DNA of 60,092 nt, taken from Savagea serpentis. Its GTDB lineage: Bacteria > Bacillota > Bacilli > Bacillales_A > Planococcaceae. The DNA is taken from positions 1 to 60,092 of the forward strand of contig NZ_JADKPV010000010.1 of the NCBI RefSeq assembly GCF_015351395.1. Direction: 5' to 3'. How positions within the stretch are numbered: position 1 is the stretch's first letter; each line of letters starts with the position of its first letter. Positions 48,390 to 57,026 of this stretch are shown piece after piece. The notes below the pieces were generated by a model. The model had not been told where the DNA came from. It did no database searches and saw nothing but the letters and a program-made list of their open reading frames with translations. The position numbers were made by a program, and so were the translations under genes.

Positions 48390-49031
48390 TTGACGAATAA
48401 GAAAGCTGAAATACGTTTTAATAAATTGCCACTTTTATTAAAAGATATGGAGAAAAAAGAATGGATGATAGACTCTTTTTTCTTTAAATATAAAAGTGAA
48501 CAATACATTGTTATATTAACTTTGTATAATGAAAAAGAAAGAAAACCGAATAAATACGCTAAAGCTAAAGTTGAATTTATAAAGGATAACAATACAAACC
48601 ATTCTATTAAAGGATTTATTGACTTTTATGAAGTTCGTTTTGATAATACAAAAGAATTTTGTGACTTTTTTGGTGTGGAAAGTAGAAATGCGGGAAGAAA
48701 TTTATTTGTTGATTTTGCCGATATTTTCTCTAATTTTATACCTGAAGAAAAAATAATAAAGAAAAGTGAGAGGATACAAAAAATAATTGGTAGTCGTGCA
48801 GAAGGGAATAATCCAAAAGCGGTATATTGTTATGAGGTTCGTCGAAATGGTAAAAAAGCTGATGGAACATCGAAAAAGCGCAGTATTGCTAATAGTAATA
48901 AAGCAGAAATGCTTCGTCCAGAACTATATGAAACATTTCGCAAAGATACTAATTTGAGCTTTTACTTTTCAACAGAAAAAGCTGATTGTAAAAGCGACCC
49001 AGAAATTAAGAGAGCATTTGCAAAGAGATAA
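48390..49031 (+). CDS. ICE accessory protein (DUF6037-like)
   Basis: 213 aa from a TTG at 48390, with AAAGGGA about 9 nt before. A TTG at 48381 is also in frame but abuts that SD. It is soluble and basic at the C-terminus (KKADGTSKKRSIANSNKAEML, then RPELYETFRKD). It resembles proteins annotated DUF6037, found in Firmicute conjugative elements. The name is from memory and uncertain, and no function is known. A hairpin with a T tract follows. Confidence 0.6.
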   Translation: MTNKKAEIRFNKLPLLLKDMEKKEWMIDSFFFKYKSEQYIVILTLYNEKERKPNKYAKAKVEFIKDNNTNHSIKGFIDFYEVRFDNTKEFCDFFGVESRNAGRNLFVDFADIFSNFIPEEKIIKKSERIQKIIGSRAEGNNPKAVYCYEVRRNGKKADGTSKKRSIANSNKAEMLRPELYETFRKDTNLSFYFSTEKADCKSDPEIKRAFAKR

Positions 49032-49042
49032 AGTAAATTTTC

Positions 49043-49072
49043 CAGTGGACATTTATTGTCTGCTGTTTTTTT
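49043..49072 (+). terminator. Possible terminator
   Basis: CAG-GGACA pairs imperfectly with TGTC-GCTG around TTTAT, followed by a T run. It lies between the DUF6037-like gene and ardA. Confidence 0.5.
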
Positions 49073-49106
49073 ATGCCTATTTTTAATAAAAAGGATGTGA
49101 AAACTG

Positions 49107-49481
49107 ATGGACATGCAAGCATATATCGCCAATCTCGGAAAATATAATGAGGGCGAATGGTTTACACCACCAATCGATATGGAAGAAATGAAAGAACGTA
49201 TTGGCTTAAATAGTGAATATGAAGAATATGCCATACATGATTATGAATTGCCATTTGAGATTGGTGAATACACCCCTATCTCCGAAATCAATCGGTTATG
49301 TGCCATGGTAGAAGAACTAGAAGGCTCACCAATTTATCATGAACTATCTGAAATTCAAGGTTACTGGTTCGATAGTTTAGAAGAATTACTAGAAAATCAA
49401 GACGATATTATCTATTATACAGATTGTGAAGATATGGATGTTTATGGCAGAATGAGAATGGTTCTTACGCGTATTTGGTGA
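49107..49481 (+). pseudogene. ardA: ArdA antirestriction protein, C-terminus cut by an IS
   Basis: Native sequence runs from 49107 to about 49459 (about 117 residues). It has MDMQAYIANLGKYNEGEW, the DYELPFEIGEY segment and the SEIQGYWFDSLEELLENQ helix. ArdA mimics B-form DNA to block type I restriction and is normally about 165 aa (Tn916 Orf18). The last residues VLTRIW and the stop come from the inserted ISL3-type element. The highly acidic character is kept, but the dimerisation C-terminus is lost. Confidence 0.85.
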
Positions 49482-50862
49482 AAATAAAACTGGAGTGGTA
49501 AGGTGATTTGAAGATGTTTTCTGAATATAACTCTACATCCGATAGAGAATCCGTTTTTCTAACAATTTCAATCCTGCTCTTCCGTACATCATCCGTTTAA
49601 TTGTTTTTAAACGATTGATCTGGCCTTCTAATCTGCCATTACTGTAAGGAGAAGAGAAAGAATGTTGAATTGCTTGGAGGTCACTGCGTATTCGCTGAGC
49701 ATAGCGGTAAAAAGGGGAAGTGGTGTCTGAAAGTTGATCTTGTACCCATTTGGAAAACAGTTTTGCTGTAGAATCGTTGAGAGCATCATACAGCTGTTGA
49801 ACACGTGACTTAAATGTCTGTAAAGGGGGAGCGAGAGAGATACAATGACGTAGTAGCTCATGTTCCTCTTCGAGGTACTCTTGTTGAGGTTTCCATAAAA
49901 GAGCAATAATCTTTCGTCTGGAAACAGAGAACGTTTGCAGAGTAGTAGCATTCCGTTTCCTTTTTTCCTCTCGAACGAGTCGTTTTACTGCATCATATCC
50001 TCCTGTATATCCTAACCGTTGAAGATGGCGATAAATGGCCTTCTTGTTCCCATTCAAGCGCTTGTGTGACGTATTCGTCGATTGCTTTTCTTCGCACTTG
50101 ACGACTTGGCGACCAAGTATGTAAATGAATATATTTTTTGACAGTGCGGCGATCCAACTGGAATGTTCGAGCAAGTTGAGCAATCGTTTGCCCCTCTTTA
50201 TAGGCAGTCTTCACCTGTTGAATAAGTCTTCGCTTTTGAGTTTGAGACGAGCGAACACTTCTTTTTCAGAACGAGTGAGAGATATTGCTAACGTTTCAGT
50301 GTTCATTTTATGAGGGCTAGACCAAGTAATCGTAGCAGGGAGAAGTGTAGCGATATAATCCGTGACTTGTTTCTTCGCATTTCGAATAAAGTGCCACCGG
50401 TCATATACTTGTTCGATGGCAAGGTTCGCTTTAGAAATAGCTTGTCGAAAAAGCGGTTTTTCGCAACACTTCTTCTACACGTTGAGTGCATCGTCTATGG
50501 GATTGAATGCCTTCTAGGCGTTCCGTAAAAATTCGAGTTGCACATCTTCTATTATCACAAAACCACTTACGTGTCAGAACCAGTAGTGAGACGCTTTTCT
50601 CATTGAATGGCACATCTTGAACGATACGTGTGTAACGACTATGAATACGAGAACTGACCGTAGCGCAAGTCGGACAATGAGTGAGAGTGTGAGTACTTTG
50701 AACAGTCAATTGAATGTGTTGATCTTCTGTTTGAATATGGAGCACTTCCATGAAAGTATTCGGAGCCGCCCCATGTTAGATGTTTCATCGCCAACACCTC
50801 TTTCTTTTTATTATACTGAACTCACATGACCTTTGTCACGTTCCCAAGTTTACATAAGAACC
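49460..50862 (-). mobile_element. ISL3-family insertion sequence (1403 bp, internally deleted)
   Basis: The ends are the left GGTTCTTACG at 49460 and, reading inward on the other strand, GGTTCTTATG ending at 50862. The two ends match in the first 8 bases and again around TTGG, fitting imperfect ISL3 inverted repeats. The 8-bp flanks (ATGAGAAT and ATTTTCTA) are not a duplication. The interrupted ardA does not resume on the right, so DNA has been lost beside the element. Confidence 0.8.
49533..50751 (-). pseudogene. ISL3 transposase remnant
   Basis: Three pieces in different frames. The N-terminal zinc finger HCPTCATVSSRIHSRY is in 50431-50751. A middle piece with AISKANLAIEQVYDRWHFI follows. 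The C-terminal pieces have TIAQLARTFQLDRRTVKKY and FSSPYSNGRLEGQINRLKTIKRMMYGR (49533-50214). The central part with the first catalytic Asp residues is missing between the zinc finger and AISKAN. It is inactive. Confidence 0.85.
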
Positions 50863-51015
50863 ATTTTCTATTTGCCAAATACATTGTGTGGATAATTTTA
50901 TGGAATAAAAGGAGCGTAACATGATGTTAAGTATAACGAATAATGCTAATTTTGATTTTACTCGATAGAAGTAGTATTGTTAAAAAATAATATAGTGGGA
51001 CAGTGATACACTTTT

Positions 51016-51296
51016 TGGGACAAAGTACGCATCGCTTCAGCAAGTAATTTTGGAGTGACTTTCTTTTCAAACACTCGAAAAATTTTTCCTTCTGTTCCCT
51101 TGTATCGCTAATCTAAGGTATAAAGTTGGTTTTCTTGTGGTGTGAGATTAGAAAATATCATCCCTTTTCCTGGATTTGTTGCCTTTAGTTGTAAATATTG
51201 ATTGTCTCATTTTTTAAAACACGTTTATAAAAGGCGTTAAATGCACAGCGAACTTGCAACTCGGTACGATGGAGTTCTATCATGTATTTCTTGAGT
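51016..51296 (-). pseudogene. Tn916 Orf7-like sigma factor remnant, copy 1
   Basis: On the minus strand, ELQVRCAFNAFYKRVLKNE then, after stops, EGKIFRVFEKKVTPKLLAEAMRTL. The segments CAFNAF-KRVLKNE and LLAEA-RTL resemble the Orf7-type sigma-70-like factors of Tn916 family elements. It has several stops and frameshifts and is cut off before the region 4 helix. Confidence 0.55.
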
Positions 51297-51552
51297 TAAA
51301 ATGATTTGTAAGTTTAAAAATAGAGATATTTACAATATTTTTAGTGAAAGTTAGAAGTGGAATAAATCTAAAACAGGTTATTTTATGTATTATTTATTGC
51401 GGAAATTAACATATTTTTCTATTGGATTAATAAAGCAGATTAAAAGAGGATCAAGAATCTACTATAATGTTTGAATTATCCCTTGAATATACTACAGGGA
51501 TGTAGTAAAATTACGTTAATTTAATTTCGAATATGTATTTAGTGTTTTAGGA

Positions 51553-51787
51553 GTGACAAAATTAAAATCTAATATGGTCGCTAGTAAGATTGAAAATTCA
51601 ATTAGTGTTTGTAAATGTGAATAGTTGAGATAGATATTGAACAACTGACTTTATAGGAAGAAGTAAGGTTGGAAGTAGTTTTAGCTCAGCTAGACCGAGT
51701 GATTGTCATTATGTTGCTACGCATACTTGCCCAACAACTAAACAAAGTATTATTGCGAATGAATTATTTGAATGTTTGGATATGTAA
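51553..51787 (+). pseudogene. Possible decayed lanthipeptide precursor
   Basis: The open tail of one frame reads VGSSFSSARPSDCHYVATH then TCPTTKQSIIANELFECLDM and a stop at 51785-51787. THTCPTTK resembles the NTCPTTKC end of lacticin-type beta peptides, and an adjoining frame gives a leader-like IEQLTL...EEV. Stops interrupt it and no modification enzyme is near. It is tentative. Confidence 0.25.
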
Positions 51788-52064
51788 GAGGGGATGAGAA
51801 GGATATTATTAACGGAGAAGCAACACTATCTATTTCAAGATTAACACGGAAGAACAATGAACTATGAATGGAAACAATACAAATCATCAATTGGAAAATA
51901 TAACCAACAATAAAAAATAAATATAGAGTGATATTAAAATTAGGTCTACTTATTGGATTTCTTTAGCTAAGAATAGATTACGTATAAAATTTTCAAAGAG
52001 TATAAACTCGAAATATTCTATATGAAATAATCTAATAGATATTAAAACCAAAAGGAGATTATCT

Positions 52065-52385
52065 ATGAATTTAATAAAAAAAGAAATTTTAACATTGTTA
52101 TCACTATTATGTGCAATAGGTGTATTTTTAATGAGTAGTGCATTTCAAAGTATGGCATACTGGGGAAATGATTCTACTTGGTATTGGGTTGGAGTTGTTT
52201 TTACTTACTTTCTTGAATTGATAGGGATCGTTTTTTTAGTCTTTGCAATTAAGAGGAAAACAAGGGTAAACGGAGAATCAAAGTCTAGTTTGTTAATATT
52301 TGGGATTTTGACTTCTGTTACATTATTAATAGGTGGCTTTCTATGGACAACTTTTGTAATAATTGCCGGAATATCTGGAATTTGA
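52065..52385 (+). CDS. Small membrane protein
   Basis: 106 aa with three membrane segments (about residues 8-28, 40-62 and 78-104) and an SD (AAAGGAG) before the ATG. No family is recognised. It lies 65 nt before a secreted hydrolase gene on the same strand. The pair may form a unit, for instance a producer/immunity arrangement, but this is only a possibility. Confidence 0.55.
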   Translation: MNLIKKEILTLLSLLCAIGVFLMSSAFQSMAYWGNDSTWYWVGVVFTYFLELIGIVFLVFAIKRKTRVNGESKSSLLIFGILTSVTLLIGGFLWTTFVIIAGISGI

Positions 52386-52450
52386 TTTATTATAGGGAAT
52401 TAAAGGATATCGCATAAAAAATTCCAAATATTAAAAAGGGGGTATTTAGT

Positions 52451-53203
52451 GTGAAACATTTATTTAAAGTAATCAGTTTGTTAACTCTTGCACTAGTATT
52501 GTCAGTTACCATGTTCCAAAGTAGGATTCAAGCTTCTGATAAAAATGATTCATCTGACACAAATTTATCATTTGAGGAGTATAAAGGATATCAAGATGAA
52601 GGCATACTAGGAGATGATGTTACTTATGAAGAGTGGGTAAAATTAGTTAACACATCTAAAGAATTAGAAAATCTCCTTGAAGATTCTGCTGAATTTGAAG
52701 AAGTATATTCGTCCAACTCCGTAGAACCATTTAGTAGCTTTACCATGAAAAGAGGAGACGTAGTTATTACAAATGGTACGTCATCAGCAGGCATTGCAGG
52801 TCACGCTGGAATTGCTACCAGCAGTAGTTATATATTGCATATTGCTGGGAAAGGAAAAAAACCTGTTAAAATATCTCTATCAAACTGGCATGGAAAATAT
52901 ACAAACAAAACCAATTCATCATGGACAAAGGTATATAGACATAAGAATGCAACGAAGGCCAATGCTGCTGCAAAATGGACAGAAGACACTTATCTCAATT
53001 CAAATGCTGAATATAAAATAACTAGTGATCTTGCTAGCACAAATGTAACTTATTGTTCTAAATTAGTTTGGCAAGGATATTATTATGGTCCAAGTACTAA
53101 AGAGGCTAATGGACCAACGATAGGATATAGAATGCCTTACGATTTACCAAAAACTATTCACAATTTAAGTCATAAAAAGACCTATTTAAAGAATAGAAGA
53201 TAA
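52451..53203 (+). CDS. Secreted YiiX/NlpC-P60-like papain-fold hydrolase
   Basis: 250 aa with a GTG start and SD AAAGGGGG. A signal peptide covers about residues 1-28 (FKVISLLTLALVLSVTMF). The catalytic domain starts at GDVVITNGTSS, with the His in AGHAGIAT (near 118) and the Cys after it in YCSKLVWQGYYYG (near 202). This His-before-Cys order marks the permuted NlpC/P60 (YiiX/YebB-like) group. It would cleave a peptide or amide bond at the cell surface. It sits among decayed ICE sequence. Confidence 0.75.
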   Translation: MKHLFKVISLLTLALVLSVTMFQSRIQASDKNDSSDTNLSFEEYKGYQDEGILGDDVTYEEWVKLVNTSKELENLLEDSAEFEEVYSSNSVEPFSSFTMKRGDVVITNGTSSAGIAGHAGIATSSSYILHIAGKGKKPVKISLSNWHGKYTNKTNSSWTKVYRHKNATKANAAAKWTEDTYLNSNAEYKITSDLASTNVTYCSKLVWQGYYYGPSTKEANGPTIGYRMPYDLPKTIHNLSHKKTYLKNRR

Positions 53204-53248
53204 TAAAATAATTCAGAGAAAACATTGAAACCTTAGAAGGTAATGATT

Positions 53249-53596
53249 ATGATGATTTTATTTATATTTGCGATATCCTTTTTTTTGATTTTTTATTACC
53301 CTGTACAAAAAAAATTAGCATTTAAAAAATTTAATGAGTACTTGATAAAACAAGATACCAATAGAGATAATATCGAAAGTCTAAATGCCTTTAAAGATTA
53401 TAAAATGGGTGGTTATCAACTCATTGTAAAATTTTATGATGATCCACATCATATGTATATTTATCATTACTATTTATGGACTCATAGAAAAAATGAATCT
53501 ATACAATTTGATGAAATGTGTTTGAGTATTATAGATGAAGAAAACTCTGTAGAACTAGATCCACCGTATAATGATAATGTGAAATATAAACCGTAA
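53249..53596 (+). CDS. Small membrane-anchored protein
   Basis: 115 aa from the ATG at 53249 (an in-frame ATG at 53243 is closer to the SD AGAAGG). One N-terminal membrane helix (ILFIFAISFFLIFYYP) is followed by a soluble part with YQLIVKFYDDPHHMYIYHYYLW. No family is recognised. It follows the secreted hydrolase by 45 nt and could be its partner or immunity protein. Confidence 0.5.
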   Translation: MMILFIFAISFFLIFYYPVQKKLAFKKFNEYLIKQDTNRDNIESLNAFKDYKMGGYQLIVKFYDDPHHMYIYHYYLWTHRKNESIQFDEMCLSIIDEENSVELDPPYNDNVKYKP

Positions 53597-54195
53597 GGAA
53601 CAAGTAGTAATTTATTAAGTGTCCTAGGCTTATAATAATATAACTTTTGTTTTTGATAAATATTTCTCAAGAATTAATTACCCTATTCATCTGCATATTT
53701 TTCCAAAAATCACTTTAACTTTTCAGAAGAGCTTGTCCGCCTATATTAAACAGTACTACGTGGGATATCGTGTAGTTCAGCTATTTCTAAATCCAATTTT
53801 TTGAAAAAATAGTATCATAGGGTTGTCTTAGGCTTTTCTGCTGGCATAGTACGTATCGCTTCAGCAAGTAATTTTGGAGTGACTTTCTTTTTACCCACTT
53901 GAAAATTTTTCCTTCTAATCTCTCGTATTGTTATCTAAGGTATAAAATTGATTTTCTCATTTTTTAAAACACGTTTATAAAAGGCGTTAAATGCACAGCG
54001 AACTTGCCACTCGGTATGATTTGGTTCTATCGTGCACTTCCTCTCCCTTCGCAACTGCAAAGGTGGGTGATGATTTCCCCTTTCAACCTTCAACAATCTT
54101 TTTCAAAAACGCCAAAGTTTTCATGAAAAAGAAAGTCCGACTGCAGAAAAGATAAAGTTGGGAAAAAATAAAATATTATACTTTAATTAACTGAT
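53597..54195. other. 600-base region between the membrane protein and the nitroreductase
   Basis: It has no intact gene. Its middle is the second Orf7-like sigma remnant on the minus strand, and the rest is AT-rich sequence without a motif I can support. Confidence 0.6.
53683..54040 (-). pseudogene. Tn916 Orf7-like sigma factor remnant, copy 2
   Basis: On the minus strand it has the same segments as copy 1 (KKVTPKLLAEAIRTMPAEKP) and continues into a sigma region 4: LDLEIAELHDIPRSTV, stop, YRRTSSSEKLK, stop, FLEKYADE. Nonsense codons and shifts break it. It is about 80% or more alike to copy 1 over the shared part, so the region was duplicated. Confidence 0.65.
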
Positions 54196-54801
54196 TTAAT
54201 TTATGAAAACCTTTATTCTTAATTCATCTGGAATAAAATCTTTTTCATTCGGACGAGATTCCACTCCTCCAAAAGGCATTTGTGCTTTTAGAATCCAATA
54301 TGTTGGTATATTCCATTCTTCTTTAACTTTACTATCGATTATTGGATTATAATGTTGCAACGATGCTCCCATATTCTCATGAGTAAGACTGCACCATACA
54401 GCAAATTGTGCAATGCCCGTTGATTGTTCTGCCCATCCAGAAAAATTTTCTGCATAACTAGGATACGATTTTTCGAAACTTTTAATAACATCGTCATTTT
54501 CGAAAAAAAGTATAGTTCCTATCCCTTTTCGAAAAGAATCAAGTTTTGAAATAGTACTAGCAAAGTTTTCCGGTGGAACAATTGAACGTAGCGTATCCTC
54601 GACAATATCCCACAATTGTAAATGATGATGATCATATAAAATAATTGCTCTCGATGTTTGAGAATGAAATGCTGATGGACTATGCTTCATTGCAAAATTT
54701 ACTAGCTCATTAATCTCCTTTTTGGATAATGCAACATTATGGTTTAGTGAATAAATAGAACGTCTTCTTTTGATAACTTCATTAAATGATAAATTACTCA
54801 T
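54196..54801 (-). CDS. Nitroreductase family protein
   Basis: 201 aa. FMN-dependent NAD(P)H nitroreductase fold: FNEVIKRRRSIYSL at the start, SPSAFHSQTSRAII near residue 42, and CSLTHENMGASLQHYNP near 138. This is the Frm2/YdgI-like subgroup without the large insertion. Its physiological substrate is unknown. It lies 3 nt after the MFS gene on the same strand, so the two form an operon divergent from the LysR gene. Confidence 0.88.
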   Translation of the reverse strand: MSNLSFNEVIKRRRSIYSLNHNVALSKKEINELVNFAMKHSPSAFHSQTSRAIILYDHHHLQLWDIVEDTLRSIVPPENFASTISKLDSFRKGIGTILFFENDDVIKSFEKSYPSYAENFSGWAEQSTGIAQFAVWCSLTHENMGASLQHYNPIIDSKVKEEWNIPTYWILKAQMPFGGVESRPNEKDFIPDELRIKVFIN

Positions 54802-54804
54802 CGT

Positions 54805-55977
54805 TTATCCCTCGACTTTCACTAATGATTTATTTTCTTCATTAGATTTATTTTCCATTTTTAAAATAATCATCATCATCATACATATAATCGCTAACAC
54901 TATAACTAACGCAGGGACATAGCTGTGAAATACATCTAAAGTATATCCGAACAGCAACGGTCCAAGAGCCCCCAAAGTGAAACCTCCAAATTGCATATGT
55001 GCTGACCATGAAGTAGCTTCTTCTATTGTATTTGCCTCTTCAATTGGAATAACCAATGCTAGGGGGAACAGTCCTCCCGCTCCGATACCTAAGAATATAG
55101 TAGCGATCCAGGGAGAGTAATATCCTAACAATAGCAAAATACCAATTAATTCTGAAATGCTACAGATTAATAGCCATAATTTTCTGTTTCCTGTTTTTAC
55201 AACAATCAAAGGTATAAAAAAGCTAACAGGAATTTGAATAGCGGTGAACAAAGTAAGAATAAAACCTGATTGAGCTTGATTCATTCCCATAGATTGTACA
55301 AAGGGAGCTAACCATGCTGTTATAGAATAAAATATTGCAGCCATACACCCAAAGAAAGCCATAAATAAATAAACTCGTTGATTCGTGATCTTCAATGAAA
55401 TATTTTTTGTTTTTGTATCCTTTATTTTTTCTGTAATTAAAATGGGGAGTAGTAACAATGCTCCTAATAAGGCTAAAATACTCCAGGAACTGAGTGCTAT
55501 TTGCCAAGATTCGTTAAACCGATTGAGTAATGGTATTGTAAAACTCGCTGCAATAGATGCTCCGATTACCATAGCAACAGAATAAACGCTCGTAACACTT
55601 AAATTTTGGGGGAAGTGCTTTTTTATAAATCCTGAAATAAGTGGTCCAGCTATGCCGATCCCAACACCAGAAATTAAGGCTGTAATAATTAATTGCCAAC
55701 TTTCAGAAACGAAACCTCGATATAGAGTTGCAATAAAAATTAATACTATCGCTATAAGTAATGACTTTTCAATCCCTAAACGATTGTTCATTTGAATTGA
55801 AAATAATGCAAATAGTCCCATACAAAAAACTGGTAGTGAAGTAAGTAAACTTGCTGTCACACTATTCATCTCTAAATCTATTTGTATTAAATCGAGCACA
55901 GGACCTAATGATGTAATGGATGGTCTTAGATTTAGTGAAAGAACAAAAATGACTAATATAAGATAGATAACTCGCAT
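54805..55977 (-). CDS. MFS transporter (CynX/NimT-like)
   Basis: 390 aa from the ATG at 55977, with AAAGGAG before it. Twelve membrane segments are visible, opening with RVIYLILVIFVLSLNLRPSITSLGPVL (in pieces), where NLRPS is typical of the CynX/NimT group of cyanate or 2-nitroimidazole transporters. Its neighbour is a nitroreductase, which makes export or uptake of a nitro compound plausible but unproven. It is divergent from the LysR regulator. Confidence 0.85.
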   Translation of the reverse strand: MRVIYLILVIFVLSLNLRPSITSLGPVLDLIQIDLEMNSVTASLLTSLPVFCMGLFALFSIQMNNRLGIEKSLLIAIVLIFIATLYRGFVSESWQLIITALISGVGIGIAGPLISGFIKKHFPQNLSVTSVYSVAMVIGASIAASFTIPLLNRFNESWQIALSSWSILALLGALLLLPILITEKIKDTKTKNISLKITNQRVYLFMAFFGCMAAIFYSITAWLAPFVQSMGMNQAQSGFILTLFTAIQIPVSFFIPLIVVKTGNRKLWLLICSISELIGILLLLGYYSPWIATIFLGIGAGGLFPLALVIPIEEANTIEEATSWSAHMQFGGFTLGALGPLLFGYTLDVFHSYVPALVIVLAIICMMMMIILKMENKSNEENKSLVKVEG

Positions 55978-56093
55978 GTGATTCACTCCTTTCAATCATG
56001 CTAGTATTAATGTATAGTAAGACTAATGATAGAACAATACTATTTTTTCTATGGAAACTATAGTTTTTAACTATACAAAAAGGAGAGTATTTA

Positions 56094-56981
56094 ATGGAAC
56101 TTAGACAATTAAACTATTTTTTAGTGTTATGTAAGGAACTTCATTTTTCTGAAGCAGCTTTTAAACTTGGGATTTCTCAGCCTACATTAAGTCAACAGAT
56201 TCGAGTGTTAGAGGATGAAGTCGGTGTGCCTTTATTTGATAGAATTGGAAAGAAAACAGTGAAAACGGAAGCTGGAAATATTTTAGAACGTTACACTTTA
56301 GAGATTTTTCGGTTACTTGACAGTGCTGAAGAAGCCATTTTTGATTTAACAAACTTGCATGCTGGAAATATACGTTTAGCCGTTCTACCATCTGATTTGG
56401 ATTATCGCTTAACTCCTTTGTTAGTTGATTTTCATAAAGATTTTCCCAATACGAAAGTGCAGGTGATTCCATCAATTGATATTTTAAATATGGTGCTGAA
56501 TAATGAAGTTGATATAGGTGTAGGATTAAGGATGGACCCTGATAATCGTTTATACCAAATTCCGTTCTATACAGAGACTTATAGTCTTTACGTCCATGAA
56601 AAACACAAATTAGCGAATAGAACCGTTATTTCAGCTAATGATTTAATAGATCTTCCTTTAGTTATGTATCCTAACGGATTTTATGGGCGTGAATTAATTG
56701 ATGCATGGTGCAAAGAACAAGGTTTATCGATTACGCCAATTATGGAAACTGGATCAGCTACTTCCTTATTTCAACTTGTAAAAGATGGTGTAGGTGCAAC
56801 AATTCAACCAAGTCAACTGATCGATAATTTTCAAACATTAGGAATTCGATCTATTAAAATTGAAAATTCACCTACCAGAAATTTAGAGATTTTTTATAGG
56901 AACAATAAGTATTTGAGTATAGCTACTAAGACATTTATGGATAGACTTGAAAAATTTTTTACACCCACTACACATCGCTAA
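56094..56981 (+). CDS. LysR family transcriptional regulator
   Basis: 295 aa. The N-terminal winged helix is MELRQLNYFLVLCKELHFSEAAFKLGISQ (in pieces), with QPTLSQQIRVLEDEVG, followed by the substrate-binding domain. The closest type by eye is CynR/YwbI-like. It probably controls the divergent MFS-nitroreductase operon, as the two start codons lie 116 nt apart. The inducer is unknown. Confidence 0.92.
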   Translation: MELRQLNYFLVLCKELHFSEAAFKLGISQPTLSQQIRVLEDEVGVPLFDRIGKKTVKTEAGNILERYTLEIFRLLDSAEEAIFDLTNLHAGNIRLAVLPSDLDYRLTPLLVDFHKDFPNTKVQVIPSIDILNMVLNNEVDIGVGLRMDPDNRLYQIPFYTETYSLYVHEKHKLANRTVISANDLIDLPLVMYPNGFYGRELIDAWCKEQGLSITPIMETGSATSLFQLVKDGVGATIQPSQLIDNFQTLGIRSIKIENSPTRNLEIFYRNNKYLSIATKTFMDRLEKFFTPTTHR

Positions 56982-57026
56982 CCAAATTATATTTCAGAGA
57001 AAAATATTAGCAAGGGGGATAATTGA

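Larger units (their letters stand above)
50863..52064. other. Decayed region of about 1.2 kb
   Basis: No intact gene. It holds one Orf7-like sigma factor remnant on the minus strand (about 51016-51296) and a possible decayed lanthipeptide precursor on the plus strand (about 51553-51787), in very AT-rich sequence. Tn916-type transfer genes after ardA (VirB4-like, VirB6-like, NlpC/P60) are absent. Confidence 0.65.
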
